Of a stretch of 64,000 bases of DNA, positions 18,201 to 27,042 are shown in pieces. The notes below the pieces were generated by a model, which saw only the letters and a list, made by a program, of their open reading frames with translations, did no database searches and was not told the origin of the DNA. The stretch spans positions 188,501 through 252,500 of the forward strand of contig NQOF01000001.1 of NCBI GenBank assembly GCA_002270465.1, read 5' to 3'. Each line of letters opens with the position of its first letter. The first letter of the stretch is position 1. Position numbers and translations under genes: made by a program. Source of the DNA: Blautia hominis. Lineage in GTDB: Bacteria > Bacillota > Clostridia > Lachnospirales > Lachnospiraceae.

Positions 18201-19935
18201 TTTCCCTGTCCACCATGCGGTGGGCTTCCCCATCCGGCTGATGCTCCTGCTGGGTACAGAATTCACAGGGCGTGTCTTTTCCGTGGAGGGCTGTGTAGCA
18301 TTTCTGCCCCAGACGTTTATTCCCTCCTTCAAACAGCATCTTTGACTCATTGGCATAGAGAAGGTCGTAATTCTCTTTTGCAATGACATAGATCCCGTCC
18401 GCCGTATCGTTTGCAATGCTCTGAAACAGCCTGGCTTCTGCCGACATCCCGGTAAAGACCGCATAGAATCCCATTACTTCCCCATAGGTATCCATTCTCC
18501 GGCCCCTCAGATGGATCCAGATCAGACTTCCGTCTTTATGCCGCATCCGATAAGACACATCCAGGACTTTGCCATTTTCAAGGGCCGCCCGCATGGCTGA
18601 CAGCACCCGTTCTCTGTCCTGTTCGTAAATCATGCGGAATGCGTCATACTGCTGCAGTTCCTCTCTGGTGTGTCCGGAAAGTGCCATAACACCGTCTGAT
18701 ATAAAGATGGGCGTGATCTTATCTCCCTCTATCCGATAGCTGGCAATCCCTCCCGGTATGGAGTTTACCAGATGATCCATCTCAAGCTGAGTCTCTTTCA
18801 GATCCGAGATATTATGGAAAACGCAGTGGAGGAGCGGACAGCCGTGGTCCTCCCCGATCCATTTCACATGGGCACGGACCCAGACAATATGTCCGTCCCG
18901 ATGCAGTTTGCGGAATTCAAACTTTAAAACTTTATGGGTCTGTATGACCTCCATGGCCTTCAAAACCACCATCTCCGTGTCTTCCCGGTAGGTCATCTCC
19001 GCTGCATCCCGTTTTATCATCTCCTGATATTCCTCGACCGTATATCCTGTCAGTTCCGGTACGCCGTCAGAAAAATAGATGGTTTCAAAAATGTCGGATA
19101 CTCTGTAAATAGCAACCCCACCGGGAATGGCATTGACAATATCCTGCATCTTGTCCTTTGCAGCCATAAGCTCTTGTTCCATCTGTATCTTTTCGCTTAC
19201 GTCCTTGTAAACTCCATAGAGCAGCTTCGTCTTATCCGGCTGTGTTTTTACAGAGGCCTCAAGCTGGATCCAGTGGTACGCCTCTTCCCGGTCATTCCAG
19301 ACACGATATGTATGCTCCATGGTCTGTCCGCTGTGTATTGCTTTCTGAATCTTATCCTGAAGCAGACCGCAGTCATCCGGATGAACCCCCATATAACTGG
19401 TTTTTTTCTCAATGATGCGGATATGTTCCTTGGAATACCCCATAATTTCGTAAAAGGCAGGGTTGTGAAACACTGGTAAGATCTTTTCTCCGTCATAGCG
19501 ATAAACGCAGAGTCCGCAGGGAATGCTGCAGAAAGTAGTCTGAAGTTCCTTTTTCAGTACAACAGACTGCTCCTCATCCCGTTTTCTGTCCGTAATGTCC
19601 TGTATATACTCAATATGCGCAGCTTCTCCATTCCATTCGATCATTTTGCCACTGAGCTGATAGATCCTGCCATTGACCGGATGATAATACTCCCGGGTCA
19701 GCAGTACCTCTCTGCTCATTTTGTCTTCCCGGCAAAACCGGCACGGCTCATCAAAGCCTGCCACCTGGTAACAGCACCTTTGTTCCGCCCCTTCCTGCGG
19801 CATAAATATATCCCGTGCCAGCCGGTTGGCGTACAGTATTTTATATGTATCCGCTGAACTGACACAGACAGCCATGGGTGCATGATCCATCAGTGCCTTT
19901 ACCTGGTCTGCGGAAAGAGAAACTTCCCGTATCAT
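15292..19935 (-). CDS. Multi-PAS hybrid sensor histidine kinase with receiver domain
   Basis: A 1547-residue protein without clear membrane helices. About nine PAS-type modules fill residues 10-1135. They are followed by a coiled coil, a HisKA domain (His1170 in SSMSHDIRTPMN), an HATPase (NAIKF near 1284, GTGLGLS near 1352) and a receiver with phospho-Asp1470. Four modules share an (I/L)PxG(V/I/L) opening followed by an xYR or xMR strand. Two modules (about 15-120 and 505-610) carry cysteine clusters, CC...PCRFC and CYxxLHGKDTPCEFC. ATG 19935 is chosen for GGGAGGT upstream. No cognate effector gene is adjacent. Confidence 0.9.
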   Translation of the reverse strand: MIREVSLSADQVKALMDHAPMAVCVSSADTYKILYANRLARDIFMPQEGAEQRCCYQVAGFDEPCRFCREDKMSREVLLTREYYHPVNGRIYQLSGKMIEWNGEAAHIEYIQDITDRKRDEEQSVVLKKELQTTFCSIPCGLCVYRYDGEKILPVFHNPAFYEIMGYSKEHIRIIEKKTSYMGVHPDDCGLLQDKIQKAIHSGQTMEHTYRVWNDREEAYHWIQLEASVKTQPDKTKLLYGVYKDVSEKIQMEQELMAAKDKMQDIVNAIPGGVAIYRVSDIFETIYFSDGVPELTGYTVEEYQEMIKRDAAEMTYREDTEMVVLKAMEVIQTHKVLKFEFRKLHRDGHIVWVRAHVKWIGEDHGCPLLHCVFHNISDLKETQLEMDHLVNSIPGGIASYRIEGDKITPIFISDGVMALSGHTREELQQYDAFRMIYEQDRERVLSAMRAALENGKVLDVSYRMRHKDGSLIWIHLRGRRMDTYGEVMGFYAVFTGMSAEARLFQSIANDTADGIYVIAKENYDLLYANESKMLFEGGNKRLGQKCYTALHGKDTPCEFCTQQEHQPDGEAHRMVDRENNRCYNVRFRETDWNGIPAYIKYVRDITEEVKTQDEKERLEQYFQTVLKYLPGGVAVMRYEQDGTMIPEFLSEGFAEMTKMTREQAWEIYRKDAMAGVHPEDRAFVDEQMEAYLAVGKGHCEMVYRLQAGDGGYVWVKNTLSLIKSVNGEQRVYAGYHDMTREREEKAQIRKQYNDLILQHYRTPGPNALIVGHCSITQNKILEIIDYTDSDLLKTFGDVRETFFTGIAGLVEEPDMRQAFLDTYLNAPAYEAFKKGDTEQILECYVKLPKEQHGRYVQFKVNLVETPDTGGVTGILTVTDITEQTISERILRQLSVTSYDLVLDVDLLNDSYTVLTSDGSAGDYPNSRGCYSRKVTEMYHSRVVPRDKENVIKMLTREYMTKRLKREDSYSFHFSIMDEKGEVLTKNMTVSAIDLRLGRVCLSRTDITDSVREQQSMLNVVAYTFELMAFVDVSGGHVTMYTRQTVLENLSPYILDNYRDLVKSITDFYITSQLEREEEAYFDLDNMLRHLEEKPSGYDFVLPYKSREGMRYKQINVLWGDRSRRRVCMVRADVTDMLAAERKAKDALQDALALAEEANRAKSEFLSSMSHDIRTPMNAVIGMTSLAAANLDDRGRVEDCLKKISSSSKYLLSLINDILDMSKIERSKIILNHMRISMPELLEELSVMMEPQVEANALKFHMESKGIRHGIFYGDKLRINQILINILSNAIKFTPEGGSVDFLAEETELDCGDGRVCYRFTVRDTGIGMTEDFVEHIFEAFARNSNITSVEGTGLGLSITKGLVDLMGGRIWVKSKVHEGSTFCVELRCEAVPEKEDADRGLDAVTGEENAAKTLTGRCFLVAEDNAINSEILCELLKMQGAVTVVKTDGIQTVEEFSRAQPGTYDAVLMDIRMPRMNGYEAARAIRKMEREDALAIPIIAMTANAFAEDVQEAMDAGMNAHVAKPIDVIILRDTLTGLLAGRDFSDK

Positions 19936-19969
19936 GACGCTACCTCCCTTACCTTTTTTGCATACTTCA

Positions 19970-20070
19970 TAACAATATTTTAAATTGGTCTGAAAATTCC
20001 ATTTTTCTTTACATATTTCCTTTAATTTTATCATAGCAAGCATAAATCTGCAATCTTTTTGAAAAGAACA
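19970..20070 (-). repeat. Duplicated leader, copy A (before the PAS kinase)
   Basis: About 100 bp that align, with few gaps, to 23140-23240 ahead of the chemoreceptor. Shared blocks include the promoter core, TTCAAAAAGATTGC, GGAAATA, and AACAATATTTT/GATAATATTTT near the gene-proximal end (plus-strand reading). Similarity stops before the start codon. Confidence 0.75.
20025..20053 (-). promoter_or_regulatory. Promoter of the PAS kinase
   Basis: TTGCAG (20053-20048), 17-nt spacer, TAAAAT (20030-20025). The same spacing and -10 occur in the duplicated copy at 23196-23224. Confidence 0.65.
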
Positions 20071-20228
20071 TCACCAAAATACGCACAAAAACCAGGTTTG
20101 AACATGACCGCTGCCAGCCTCCATTTGTCCAAACCCCATAAAATGCGGGATAAGCCAGAGACTTTTCATTGCGTATACTGTGAAACAACAGTATAATATG
20201 TTTATTGATGAAAAAGGGGAGCGGACTA

Positions 20229-20297
20229 ATGAAACGATATGACTCTGTAAACAACGGTGTAAGGAAAACAGATTTGTTTTTCCGGAAAGACGAGTAA
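20229..20297 (+). CDS. Possible 22-residue leader peptide
   Basis: An ATG preceded by GGGGAG at good spacing opens a 22-codon frame (MKRYDSVNNGVRKTDLFFRK plus two residues) ending in TAA 3 bp before the start of the membrane-protein gene. The downstream gene has only a weak ribosome site of its own (GACGAG, within this frame), so translational coupling is likely. No known family; could be a genuine small protein or only a coupling leader. Confidence 0.4.
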   Translation: MKRYDSVNNGVRKTDLFFRKDE

Positions 20298-20300
20298 GAT

Positions 20301-20639
20301 ATGGGCATTTTTTATGATATTTGCATGGGTTTGACTTCGGGTGTTATGATCGGTTTTTTGCTTGCCGGAATAAAGCAGCTTTTGAAAAAAGAATATACGG
20401 AAAAAGAAAGGGCATCCAACCAGCGGTTCATAAACAAGATCGCCCTTGCATTAAAATATCTTACGTTTTTATTGCTCATTATTGGACTTATATGGTGTGT
20501 CTATTTTTTGATCCTGGGTGCCCTCATGCCTTCAAAGACGGATTACGCCAATAACATGGCAGAACTGATCGTATCAGTCCTCACAGTCATTTCCATCATT
20601 TTTGCCTTTGTGGAATTTCTGAGAAGAAAAGAGGATTAA
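20301..20639 (+). CDS. Small three-helix membrane protein, unknown function
   Basis: A 112-residue protein with hydrophobic segments near residues 8-25, 50-73 and 84-105, a charged Lys/Glu-rich stretch after the first helix and a basic C-terminus (EFLRRKED). I do not recognise a family. It lies alone on the plus strand between two minus-strand signalling genes and follows a possible 22-codon leader frame by 3 bp. A bidirectional hairpin terminator follows. Confidence 0.65.
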   Translation: MGIFYDICMGLTSGVMIGFLLAGIKQLLKKEYTEKERASNQRFINKIALALKYLTFLLLIIGLIWCVYFLILGALMPSKTDYANNMAELIVSVLTVISIIFAFVEFLRRKED

Positions 20640-20683
20640 GATCACAGCCTCCGGCAAACCCCACTGCCGGCTCTAATGCAGAA

Positions 20684-20726
20684 AAAAATAGCTAACCGCT
20701 CCATGCAGGAGTTGTCAGCTATTTTA
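20684..20726. terminator. Bidirectional hairpin terminator
   Basis: AAAATAGCT pairs with AGCTATTTT around a partly paired GCTCC/GGAGT stem, giving A and T runs on both strands. It separates the small membrane gene from the convergent chemoreceptor. Confidence 0.6.
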
Positions 20727-20856
20727 TGTCCCTGTGCCCCGACTGAACAGGGCACGGAAGCAGGTCTCCCGGAACTATCCGCTCTTGTGATCATAGTCGG
20801 TCTCGTCTCCGGTTACGATCATCGTCTCCTGCTCCTGCCAATAAAGGGATAAGTGA

Positions 20857-22917
20857 TCAGTTCTCTTTTATATGAAATTTTCCAATCTGGTCTTTCAGCA
20901 GGATCGCCTGTGCCGAGAGTTCTTCACTGGCTGCTGCGCTCTCCTCCGCGGTAGCCGAATTATCCTGCACCACATTGGAAATCTGTTCAATCCCCCTGGT
21001 CACCTGTTCCACATAATGAGCCTGACCGCTGGATGCCTTTGAGATCTCATTCAGCGCTTCTGCCACTTCACCGGCCCCCCGCATTACATTCTGCAGGGAT
21101 CTTGCCGTATCATCTGCAATTTTTGTCCCATGTTCCACTGCATTCAGGGAGTTATGGATAAGCTCCGTGGTGTTCTTCGCAGCCTCGGCGCTCTTGGATG
21201 CCAGGTTTCTGACTTCACCGGCCACGACAGAAAAACCTCTGCCCGCCTCACCCGCTCTTGCTGCCTCCACAGAGGCATTCAGCGCCAGGATATTTGTCTG
21301 GAATGCAATATCCTCGATGGCTTTTAAAATATCACCGATCTTCTGGGAACTCCTCCTGATGTCCTCCATGGCTGTCAGCATCTCCTGCATACGGCTGTTG
21401 CTCTCAACTGCCTCTCTCCCCACTGCGGAAGCCCTTTTACTGGCATTCTCTGAATTGGCAGCATTGGATGTTATCTGCTCAGAGATTTCATGGATACCCG
21501 AGGCAAGCTCCTCCACAGTGCCGGCCTGTTCCGATGCACCCTGTGCCAGTGACTGGGCACCGTCAGAAACCAGACTGGAGCCGCTTGATACTTGCTCTGC
21601 AGCATTGCTGATCTGTCCAAGCGTAGCATTCAAGGCTGTTGTGATCTGCTCCAGGGCCTCCTTAATATGCACAAAATCCCCCATATAACTGCCTTTCATC
21701 TCCACATCCAGGTTTCCGTTGGAAATTTCCCCCAGTATGTAAGACACATCGCTGATCATATCCTTCAGGGAACTGATGGTCCTGCGAATGCTACCCGCCA
21801 GGCGCCCTATTTCATCGTCTCTCTGAATCTCTATGTCCACATCCAGTCTGCCCTTTGCGAAATGCTCCATTTGACTGCTGATCTCTGCCAGAGGCTGCAT
21901 CATCCTGCGGAGCACCGCCACGATCACAATGATCAGAAGGAGGAGGATCAGTACAGACAGCACTGCCATCAACAGTATCAGATGGCTGCGTGTGGCATTC
22001 ATCTCCGAAACCGGCAGTGTGGCGATCGCCAGCCATTTTGTTGTCTGGCTGTTTCTGAATATGGCAGTATAGTCAATCCCCCTGTATGCAAAGCTATAGG
22101 TTCCGTTGTAATTTTCACGTACCTTTTTCTTATAGTCCTCTGTTATGTCCAGCTCATCCACATTTCTGTTGACGGATGTCTTGTCATTGCTGTAGATGTA
22201 TACCGAACAGTTTGAGAGAAGCTCCATGTAGCCGTTTTCACCCACTTTTATCCCGGTAAGAAGTTCAGACAGGCTGTCCATAGTCACATCAAGTCCAAAA
22301 AATCCAATGATATCTGACCCCTCATCGGAAAAGACGGGAGCCACAACCGATATCACCGTCTCCCCGGAAAAAGCATCCTGATAAGGGTCCGATACTATAG
22401 GTTCCCGGCTTTCCATCACCATCTCGTACCATTCCAGATCTGCCATACCTGCTTTCCCTGTATCCCCTGAGGAGAACAGGTAATTGTCCGTTTTTTCATC
22501 TGCCACCCATACCTGCATCACTTTCTCGCCGGACATCCGTTCCAATACCTCCGACAGCTCGCGGGTCAGGGATTCTTTCTCTCCATACTTCTCAATATCA
22601 TCCACGTTCTCCACAGAATTGAAGTATCTGATCAGCATACCGTCATTCTCATACATACTGGCAGCGGCTATCTTTCCCTTGAAAAAATCGTCCACAATGG
22701 AAATGGCATAATCCGTCTGTACATCCAGCAGCTTATTGTTAAGCTGGGAAATAGACTGGGATGCCACCACGCAGGCTGCCGCGATCATGATCACCAGGGC
22801 TGGTATCAGGACCACCAGCAGATTAAAACTTAATTTCCAGACAATTGCCCCTTTTCTTTTTCCCCCTCTGTTTTCTGTATGTGCTTTTGATCTCTCTGTA
22901 TTCTTCTCCATGTCCAT
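20857..22917 (-). CDS. Methyl-accepting chemotaxis protein with Cache-type sensor
   Basis: A 686-residue receptor. A cytoplasmic basic start is followed by transmembrane helix 1 (about 27-52), a roughly 250-residue extracytoplasmic sensor resembling dCache, helix 2 (about 303-330), HAMP, then a long coiled-coil signalling domain. The conserved hairpin tip is intact ([20 protein letters not shown]). It would sense small ligands outside the cell and control a CheA kinase. No che or flagellar genes are nearby, so its partner is elsewhere. Its leader is a duplicate of that before the PAS kinase. Confidence 0.92.
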   Translation of the reverse strand: MDMEKNTERSKAHTENRGGKRKGAIVWKLSFNLLVVLIPALVIMIAAACVVASQSISQLNNKLLDVQTDYAISIVDDFFKGKIAAASMYENDGMLIRYFNSVENVDDIEKYGEKESLTRELSEVLERMSGEKVMQVWVADEKTDNYLFSSGDTGKAGMADLEWYEMVMESREPIVSDPYQDAFSGETVISVVAPVFSDEGSDIIGFFGLDVTMDSLSELLTGIKVGENGYMELLSNCSVYIYSNDKTSVNRNVDELDITEDYKKKVRENYNGTYSFAYRGIDYTAIFRNSQTTKWLAIATLPVSEMNATRSHLILLMAVLSVLILLLLIIVIVAVLRRMMQPLAEISSQMEHFAKGRLDVDIEIQRDDEIGRLAGSIRRTISSLKDMISDVSYILGEISNGNLDVEMKGSYMGDFVHIKEALEQITTALNATLGQISNAAEQVSSGSSLVSDGAQSLAQGASEQAGTVEELASGIHEISEQITSNAANSENASKRASAVGREAVESNSRMQEMLTAMEDIRRSSQKIGDILKAIEDIAFQTNILALNASVEAARAGEAGRGFSVVAGEVRNLASKSAEAAKNTTELIHNSLNAVEHGTKIADDTARSLQNVMRGAGEVAEALNEISKASSGQAHYVEQVTRGIEQISNVVQDNSATAEESAAASEELSAQAILLKDQIGKFHIKEN

Positions 22918-23139
22918 AACCCCATTATCCTCCCTCAGCGCTTTTGTTCTTTTATTTTATCCCTGCGGTGAACCGGGCATGGCTTGTGAAACCCTGCAGC
23001 TTGGCAGCAGTGCCTCTGTGCCGGCCCCAAACACCTTCTGCCCATGAGGTGGAAATTTCTGCCGGTTTTACTAAAACATGAGGGAAAGAATAACAGAACT
23101 TTATAATAGGTATTTCTAATGACTAAACTTCTTGCTTTA

Positions 23140-23240
23140 TGATAATATTTTCAAATTAATCTGAATATTATATTTTTGTTCACTTATTTCCTATAATTTT
23201 ACCATAGCTAATATAAATACGCAATCTTTTTGAACAGACA
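23140..23240 (-). repeat. Duplicated leader, copy B (before the chemoreceptor)
   Basis: Homologous to 19970-20070. Between this copy and the chemoreceptor start lie a further 220 bp absent from copy A. They include a GC-rich segment (22960-23045) with inverted pairs, where no known riboswitch was recognised. Confidence 0.75.
23196..23224 (-). promoter_or_regulatory. Promoter of the chemoreceptor
   Basis: TTGCGT (23224-23219), 17-nt spacer, TAAAAT (23201-23196), conserved with the kinase promoter. The predicted transcript has a long 5' leader of about 270 nt. Confidence 0.6.
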
Positions 23241-23416
23241 AGGGTAACCGCTATGGGCACTGCCTGGGCAAGTGCGCCGATCTGCGATTTCCTGCCCGCA
23301 GCAGCGATATTCGTATCTATATTTTTTTCTGCGTATATAGTATAATTAGGTTAGTGCCCTATCCGGCCCGAAACTGTACCGGATGAGCACCCGTCAAAAA
23401 TTAAGAGGTGGGGAAA

Positions 23417-24139
23417 ATGAGGAAAATAAATGGAATACGAATGCTCTTTGTATGTGTTCTTTGCACAATTTTATTCACTGCATGTGAAGATCAAAAAAAC
23501 AATTTGAATATTACGAGTAGTGAGAAAGGAGAAAAAGTACATGATGATATTGAGGCCGGAAACATCAGCCATGTCAATATAAGCGGAAATGCCAGATCTG
23601 TTATCATAAAGCAGAGTGAAAATAATAACTTTGAATTTTATAATGCCGACTTGAATCCTGATCATAAATATGAAGTCAGTTGTGACCAAAACGGCACTCT
23701 GCTTCATATCAGGGTTATGATGGAAAATGCCGAAGCGGACAATAATGTCCTTGGCTCCTTTGTTGTTTATATCCCCCGGAAAGAATTTGAAAAAATTGAA
23801 GCTGCCGGCGAATTTCATCAGATTCATTTCGGTACAATACACTCGGATGTGTTTATCCACGCAGACAAATCCCTTGTATTTCTTGAATTAGAGGCTGATC
23901 GATTGGATCATAACATTACGCTGGATGGTTCCGGATCAAGTGTATTTCCGGGTGTTTCTGTTTATCTAGATAAATTACCTGATAATATTAAAATGGATTT
24001 TAATACCATTCAAAACGGTACCATTAATGATCCGCAGCATCTGCTCAAAAGGAACCGTCTGGAATTAGGTTCGGGAAAACCTGTCATAAGCATCAACCAT
24101 ACGAAAGCGATAGATCTCTATGTTGAAGAGACCTTATAA
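23417..24139 (+). CDS. Lipoprotein, possible DUF4097-like beta-repeat protein
   Basis: A 240-residue protein with a basic start, a hydrophobic signal and a lipobox (LFTAC, Cys23), so it is an exported, lipid-anchored protein. The rest alternates short beta strands, with phrases such as VIIKQSENNNFEFY and DVFIHADKS, like the beta-helical putative-adhesin DUF4097 family; that is only a resemblance. ATG 23417 is preferred over GTG 23408 because GAGGTGGGG precedes it. The gene is AT-richer than its neighbours. A TATAAT lies near 23340. Monocistronic. Confidence 0.65.
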   Translation: MRKINGIRMLFVCVLCTILFTACEDQKNNLNITSSEKGEKVHDDIEAGNISHVNISGNARSVIIKQSENNNFEFYNADLNPDHKYEVSCDQNGTLLHIRVMMENAEADNNVLGSFVVYIPRKEFEKIEAAGEFHQIHFGTIHSDVFIHADKSLVFLELEADRLDHNITLDGSGSSVFPGVSVYLDKLPDNIKMDFNTIQNGTINDPQHLLKRNRLELGSGKPVISINHTKAIDLYVEETL

Positions 24140-24179
24140 ATCTATCATTATTCTGCATAAAGCACTTTGTCTGCAATCT

Positions 24180-24210
24180 GATGGGGACAGGCCATAAGCC
24201 TGTCCCCATC
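24180..24210. repeat. Perfect 13-bp inverted repeat
   Basis: GATGGGGACAGGC and GCCTGTCCCCATC flank a CATAA loop between the convergent lipoprotein and aspartokinase genes. There is no T run on either side. It may still act as a terminator, or be a copy of a dispersed palindrome. Confidence 0.6.
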
Positions 24211-24292
24211 GCGCCCATATCTGTACAATATTTCCACCGTACCCAATAAGGGGAAAGCAGCGCAGCCTGTATTCTGCCCTTCCGATCTGCAC

Positions 24293-25504
24293 TTATTCCC
24301 ACTCAGACGCAAATCTGTCATGCACTGCCCGCATAGCCATTTCCGCTTCTGATTCTTTGATCACCGCTGTGATACGGATCTCGGAAGTTGTGACCATATC
24401 CGTGTTGATCCCAGCGTTTGACAGAGCCTCGAACATCTTTGCCGCCACGCCCGGATTGGAGCTTACCCCTGCTCCGACCACGGAAACCTTCGCCACATCC
24501 TCCTCACAGCCCACGTTGGCATTTCCTATCACATCGCTGTATTTTTTCAGAAGGTCAAGCGTCATCATCATATCCGGCCTTGCCACAGTGAATGTCAGCG
24601 TCTTGGTTCCGTCTTTTTCCAGTGACTGGATCATGACATCAATGTTTACCCCGTTCTTTGCCATGAGGTTCAGGAGCCGGAAGGTACTCTCCGGGTTGTC
24701 CTTCATACCCGAAACTGCGATTTTTGCAATATTTTTATCAACGGCCACACCGCTTATCAGCATTTTTTCCATCTTTGTTGTCTCCTTCACAATGGTTCCT
24801 TCTTCTTCACTCATGCTGGACTTTACCACCAGATTCACATTATACCGCCTTGCCATCTCCACGCAGCGGCTGTGCAGCACCTTTGCCCCCAGGGATGCAA
24901 ATTCCAGCATTTCCTCGTAAGTTACTTCCGGCATCTTCCTGGCATCCGGTACAATGCGGGGGTCTGCCGTGTATACACCGTCCACATCTGTATAAATCTC
25001 GCACAGATCCGCATTCAGGGCAGCCGCAAGCGCCACAGCGGTAGTGTCAGAACCGCCTCTTCCCAGGGTGGTAACATCATCGTATTTATTGATGCCCTGG
25101 AATCCGGTCACTACAACAATCTTGTTGGAATCCAGCTCTTTGGTGATTCTCTCAGTATCTATCCTTTTCAACTTGGCGTTCTGATACGCAGAAGTGGTGT
25201 GCATGGGTACCTGCCACGCATTCAGGGAAATGGCGGTCACTCCCATCTGGATCATTGTCATAGCCATGAGGGATACAGACACCTGCTCCCCTGTGGCCAG
25301 GAGCATGTCCATCTCACGTCTGGACGGCATTTTACTGATCTCTCCCGCCTGGGCCAGCAGTCCGTCCGTGGTTTTTCCCATTGCGGAGAGGACCACAACC
25401 ACCTGGTTTCCCTCTTTCCGTTTTTTAATGCAGCGCTCTGCCACATTTCTGATTTTCTCCAGATCAGCCACAGAGCTGCCGCCGAATTTCATTACTACAA
25501 GCAT
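24293..25504 (-). CDS. lysC: Aspartate kinase
   Basis: A 403-residue aspartokinase: MKFGGSSVAD at the start is the ATP/aspartate site, GRGGSDTTAVALAAAL and YTDVDGVYTADPR are catalytic-domain signatures, and the last 140 residues form two ACT domains for feedback control by lysine or threonine. It phosphorylates aspartate, the first step to lysine, threonine, methionine and diaminopimelate. TAGGAG precedes the start and a TATAAT lies at 25593-25588 with a poor -35. No lysine riboswitch was seen. lysA lies about 34 kb away in this window. Confidence 0.95.
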   Translation of the reverse strand: MLVVMKFGGSSVADLEKIRNVAERCIKKRKEGNQVVVVLSAMGKTTDGLLAQAGEISKMPSRREMDMLLATGEQVSVSLMAMTMIQMGVTAISLNAWQVPMHTTSAYQNAKLKRIDTERITKELDSNKIVVVTGFQGINKYDDVTTLGRGGSDTTAVALAAALNADLCEIYTDVDGVYTADPRIVPDARKMPEVTYEEMLEFASLGAKVLHSRCVEMARRYNVNLVVKSSMSEEEGTIVKETTKMEKMLISGVAVDKNIAKIAVSGMKDNPESTFRLLNLMAKNGVNIDVMIQSLEKDGTKTLTFTVARPDMMMTLDLLKKYSDVIGNANVGCEEDVAKVSVVGAGVSSNPGVAAKMFEALSNAGINTDMVTTSEIRITAVIKESEAEMAMRAVHDRFASEWE

Positions 25505-25635
25505 GCTGTTCTCCTATTCCTTCCGTTCTTTGGATCCTATCATCCCTGCAGATATCCCTTTCCTGCAACGGACGAAAATCAATATTCATTATACCACTAA
25601 CCAAACATGTTTGCGACATAATAAATACAGATATG

Positions 25636-25703
25636 TCAAAAAGGAACCGGCATTGGCTGTTCAGCTTTTGGGGCTTAACAGCTAATACCGGCTCCTCTTT
25701 TTT
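25636..25703. terminator. Strong bidirectional terminator
   Basis: A 20-bp imperfect stem, arms starting AGGAACCGG (25642) and ending CCGGCTCCT (to 25696), with T runs on both strands. It ends the minus-strand sugar operon. The 220 bp between it and the methyltransferase stop hold nothing I can support; the lysC promoter lies just beyond. Confidence 0.75.
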
Positions 25704-25925
25704 CAGATACGCTCACTGGCAAGGCTCCACATGATCTACACGCCGTATGTACGGCTGCAGCTCCCCTGTATCTTACCGGAAATCTGTTCTGTCTTTTCAA
25801 AAAAATATAGGGTATACAGTCATCAAAGCTGCCTGTCATAATACCGTAATGCAGCCAATTCAAGAAAGCCACGAACAGTATGACATAAGTCAAACAACAA
25901 GGTGATATCCGCTTCTGCTTGATAT

Positions 25926-26966
25926 TTATATGATCTGTACGCTATTTACCAATATATGAACGTTTTCTTTCGGCGTATCTCCTCCAAGTGCACAGCCCGG
26001 TCCCAATATAAATCCTGTGGAAGTCTTTCCTCCAACCGTCTCCAGGGTCCGTTCAACTGCTTCTGTTACTTCCTGCTGTGTTCCGTTAGAAAGCAGTACA
26101 GGATTTATCTGGCCCAGCAGAGCACATTTTCCCCTGGACTCTCTGACTGCGGCTTCCAGATCCGTCTTCTGGTCAATCTCCAGTATATCTGCCCCCAGAT
26201 TGCACATTTTATCTATGATTTTCGTAGCGTTTCCGCAGATGTGCAGGGAAATCATGCCGCCTTTTGCATGGACAGCGTCTATCACCCTTTTCTCATACGG
26301 CGCCGCAAAGGTTTCGTACATGGCCGGTGATATGACATCCGGTCCTGCAGTGCTGTCCCCCATGGATGTCATGGGTACTCCCAAGGAAAGCAGTTTTTCA
26401 TGATACTGCACACATGCCTCGGTACAAAGATCCAGCAGTCTGTGCACATCCTCTTTTGCCTCTTCATCCATCAAATCTTCCAGAAGCCGGTCCATGCCGT
26501 AAAGCTGGGAGGCCAGACTGAACGGTCCCTGGTCTCCCCGTCCAATTAAAAATACTTCTTTTCCGAAATGTTGTACCAATCTCTGCACAGTCAGGATCTG
26601 CGCATTTAGAAGCGGACTGTCCCAGATATTTTGGGGAATTCCCATATCCCGGATATCTTCCAGCTTTTTTATGGCCGTGGTGTGCGCCACCGGAGCACCT
26701 TTTTTTCTGTAGACCACTCCGCATCCCAGAGCCTGGGCCAGGGCTGCTGTACCATTTTCAATCAACAGCATGTCATGCCCAAACTCCTCCCACATTTTTA
26801 TCTGCATTTCTGCCATTTTGCCGTCATCCAGCACAAACTGCCCGAAATCCATACCGGAATCCTCTGCGCACATCAGAAAATCATGCAGATCTGTGGGAAT
26901 TCTGTCGACCTCCTGTAGTCCAATGGCAGCCAGACACCGTTCATATGAACTCATATATTCTTTCAT
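25926..26966 (-). CDS. Uroporphyrinogen-decarboxylase-family methyltransferase
   Basis: A 346-residue TIM-barrel protein of the URO-D family. His242-x-Cys244 and Cys325 (GPGCALGGDTP) reproduce the zinc site of MtaA/MtbA-type cobamide-dependent methyltransferases, while the porphyrin-binding N-terminus of true HemE is missing. It therefore more likely handles methyl groups (corrinoid or thiol acceptor) than haem. It is the last gene of the carbohydrate-uptake operon, 76 bp after GH13, an unusual partner. Which methylated compound it uses is unknown; no corrinoid protein gene is near. Confidence 0.8.
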   Translation of the reverse strand: MKEYMSSYERCLAAIGLQEVDRIPTDLHDFLMCAEDSGMDFGQFVLDDGKMAEMQIKMWEEFGHDMLLIENGTAALAQALGCGVVYRKKGAPVAHTTAIKKLEDIRDMGIPQNIWDSPLLNAQILTVQRLVQHFGKEVFLIGRGDQGPFSLASQLYGMDRLLEDLMDEEAKEDVHRLLDLCTEACVQYHEKLLSLGVPMTSMGDSTAGPDVISPAMYETFAAPYEKRVIDAVHAKGGMISLHICGNATKIIDKMCNLGADILEIDQKTDLEAAVRESRGKCALLGQINPVLLSNGTQQEVTEAVERTLETVGGKTSTGFILGPGCALGGDTPKENVHILVNSVQII

Positions 26967-27042
26967 ATGGGCTTATCCTTTCCTTTCTATCATTATACCA
27001 ATTATCGCTATACCCGGCGGATATCCGAATCCATCCTGCCTA

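Noticed and set aside
22925-23050. GC-rich leader of the chemoreceptor considered as a c-di-GMP or other riboswitch
   Set aside because: Conserved aptamer segments could not be placed; only loose inverted pairs are visible.
25505-25640. Lysine riboswitch before aspartokinase
   Set aside because: Leader is short and none of the conserved lysine-aptamer segments is present.
25675-25893. 72-codon minus frame after the methyltransferase gene
   Set aside because: Overlaps the strong terminator, has no ribosome site and no recognisable composition.
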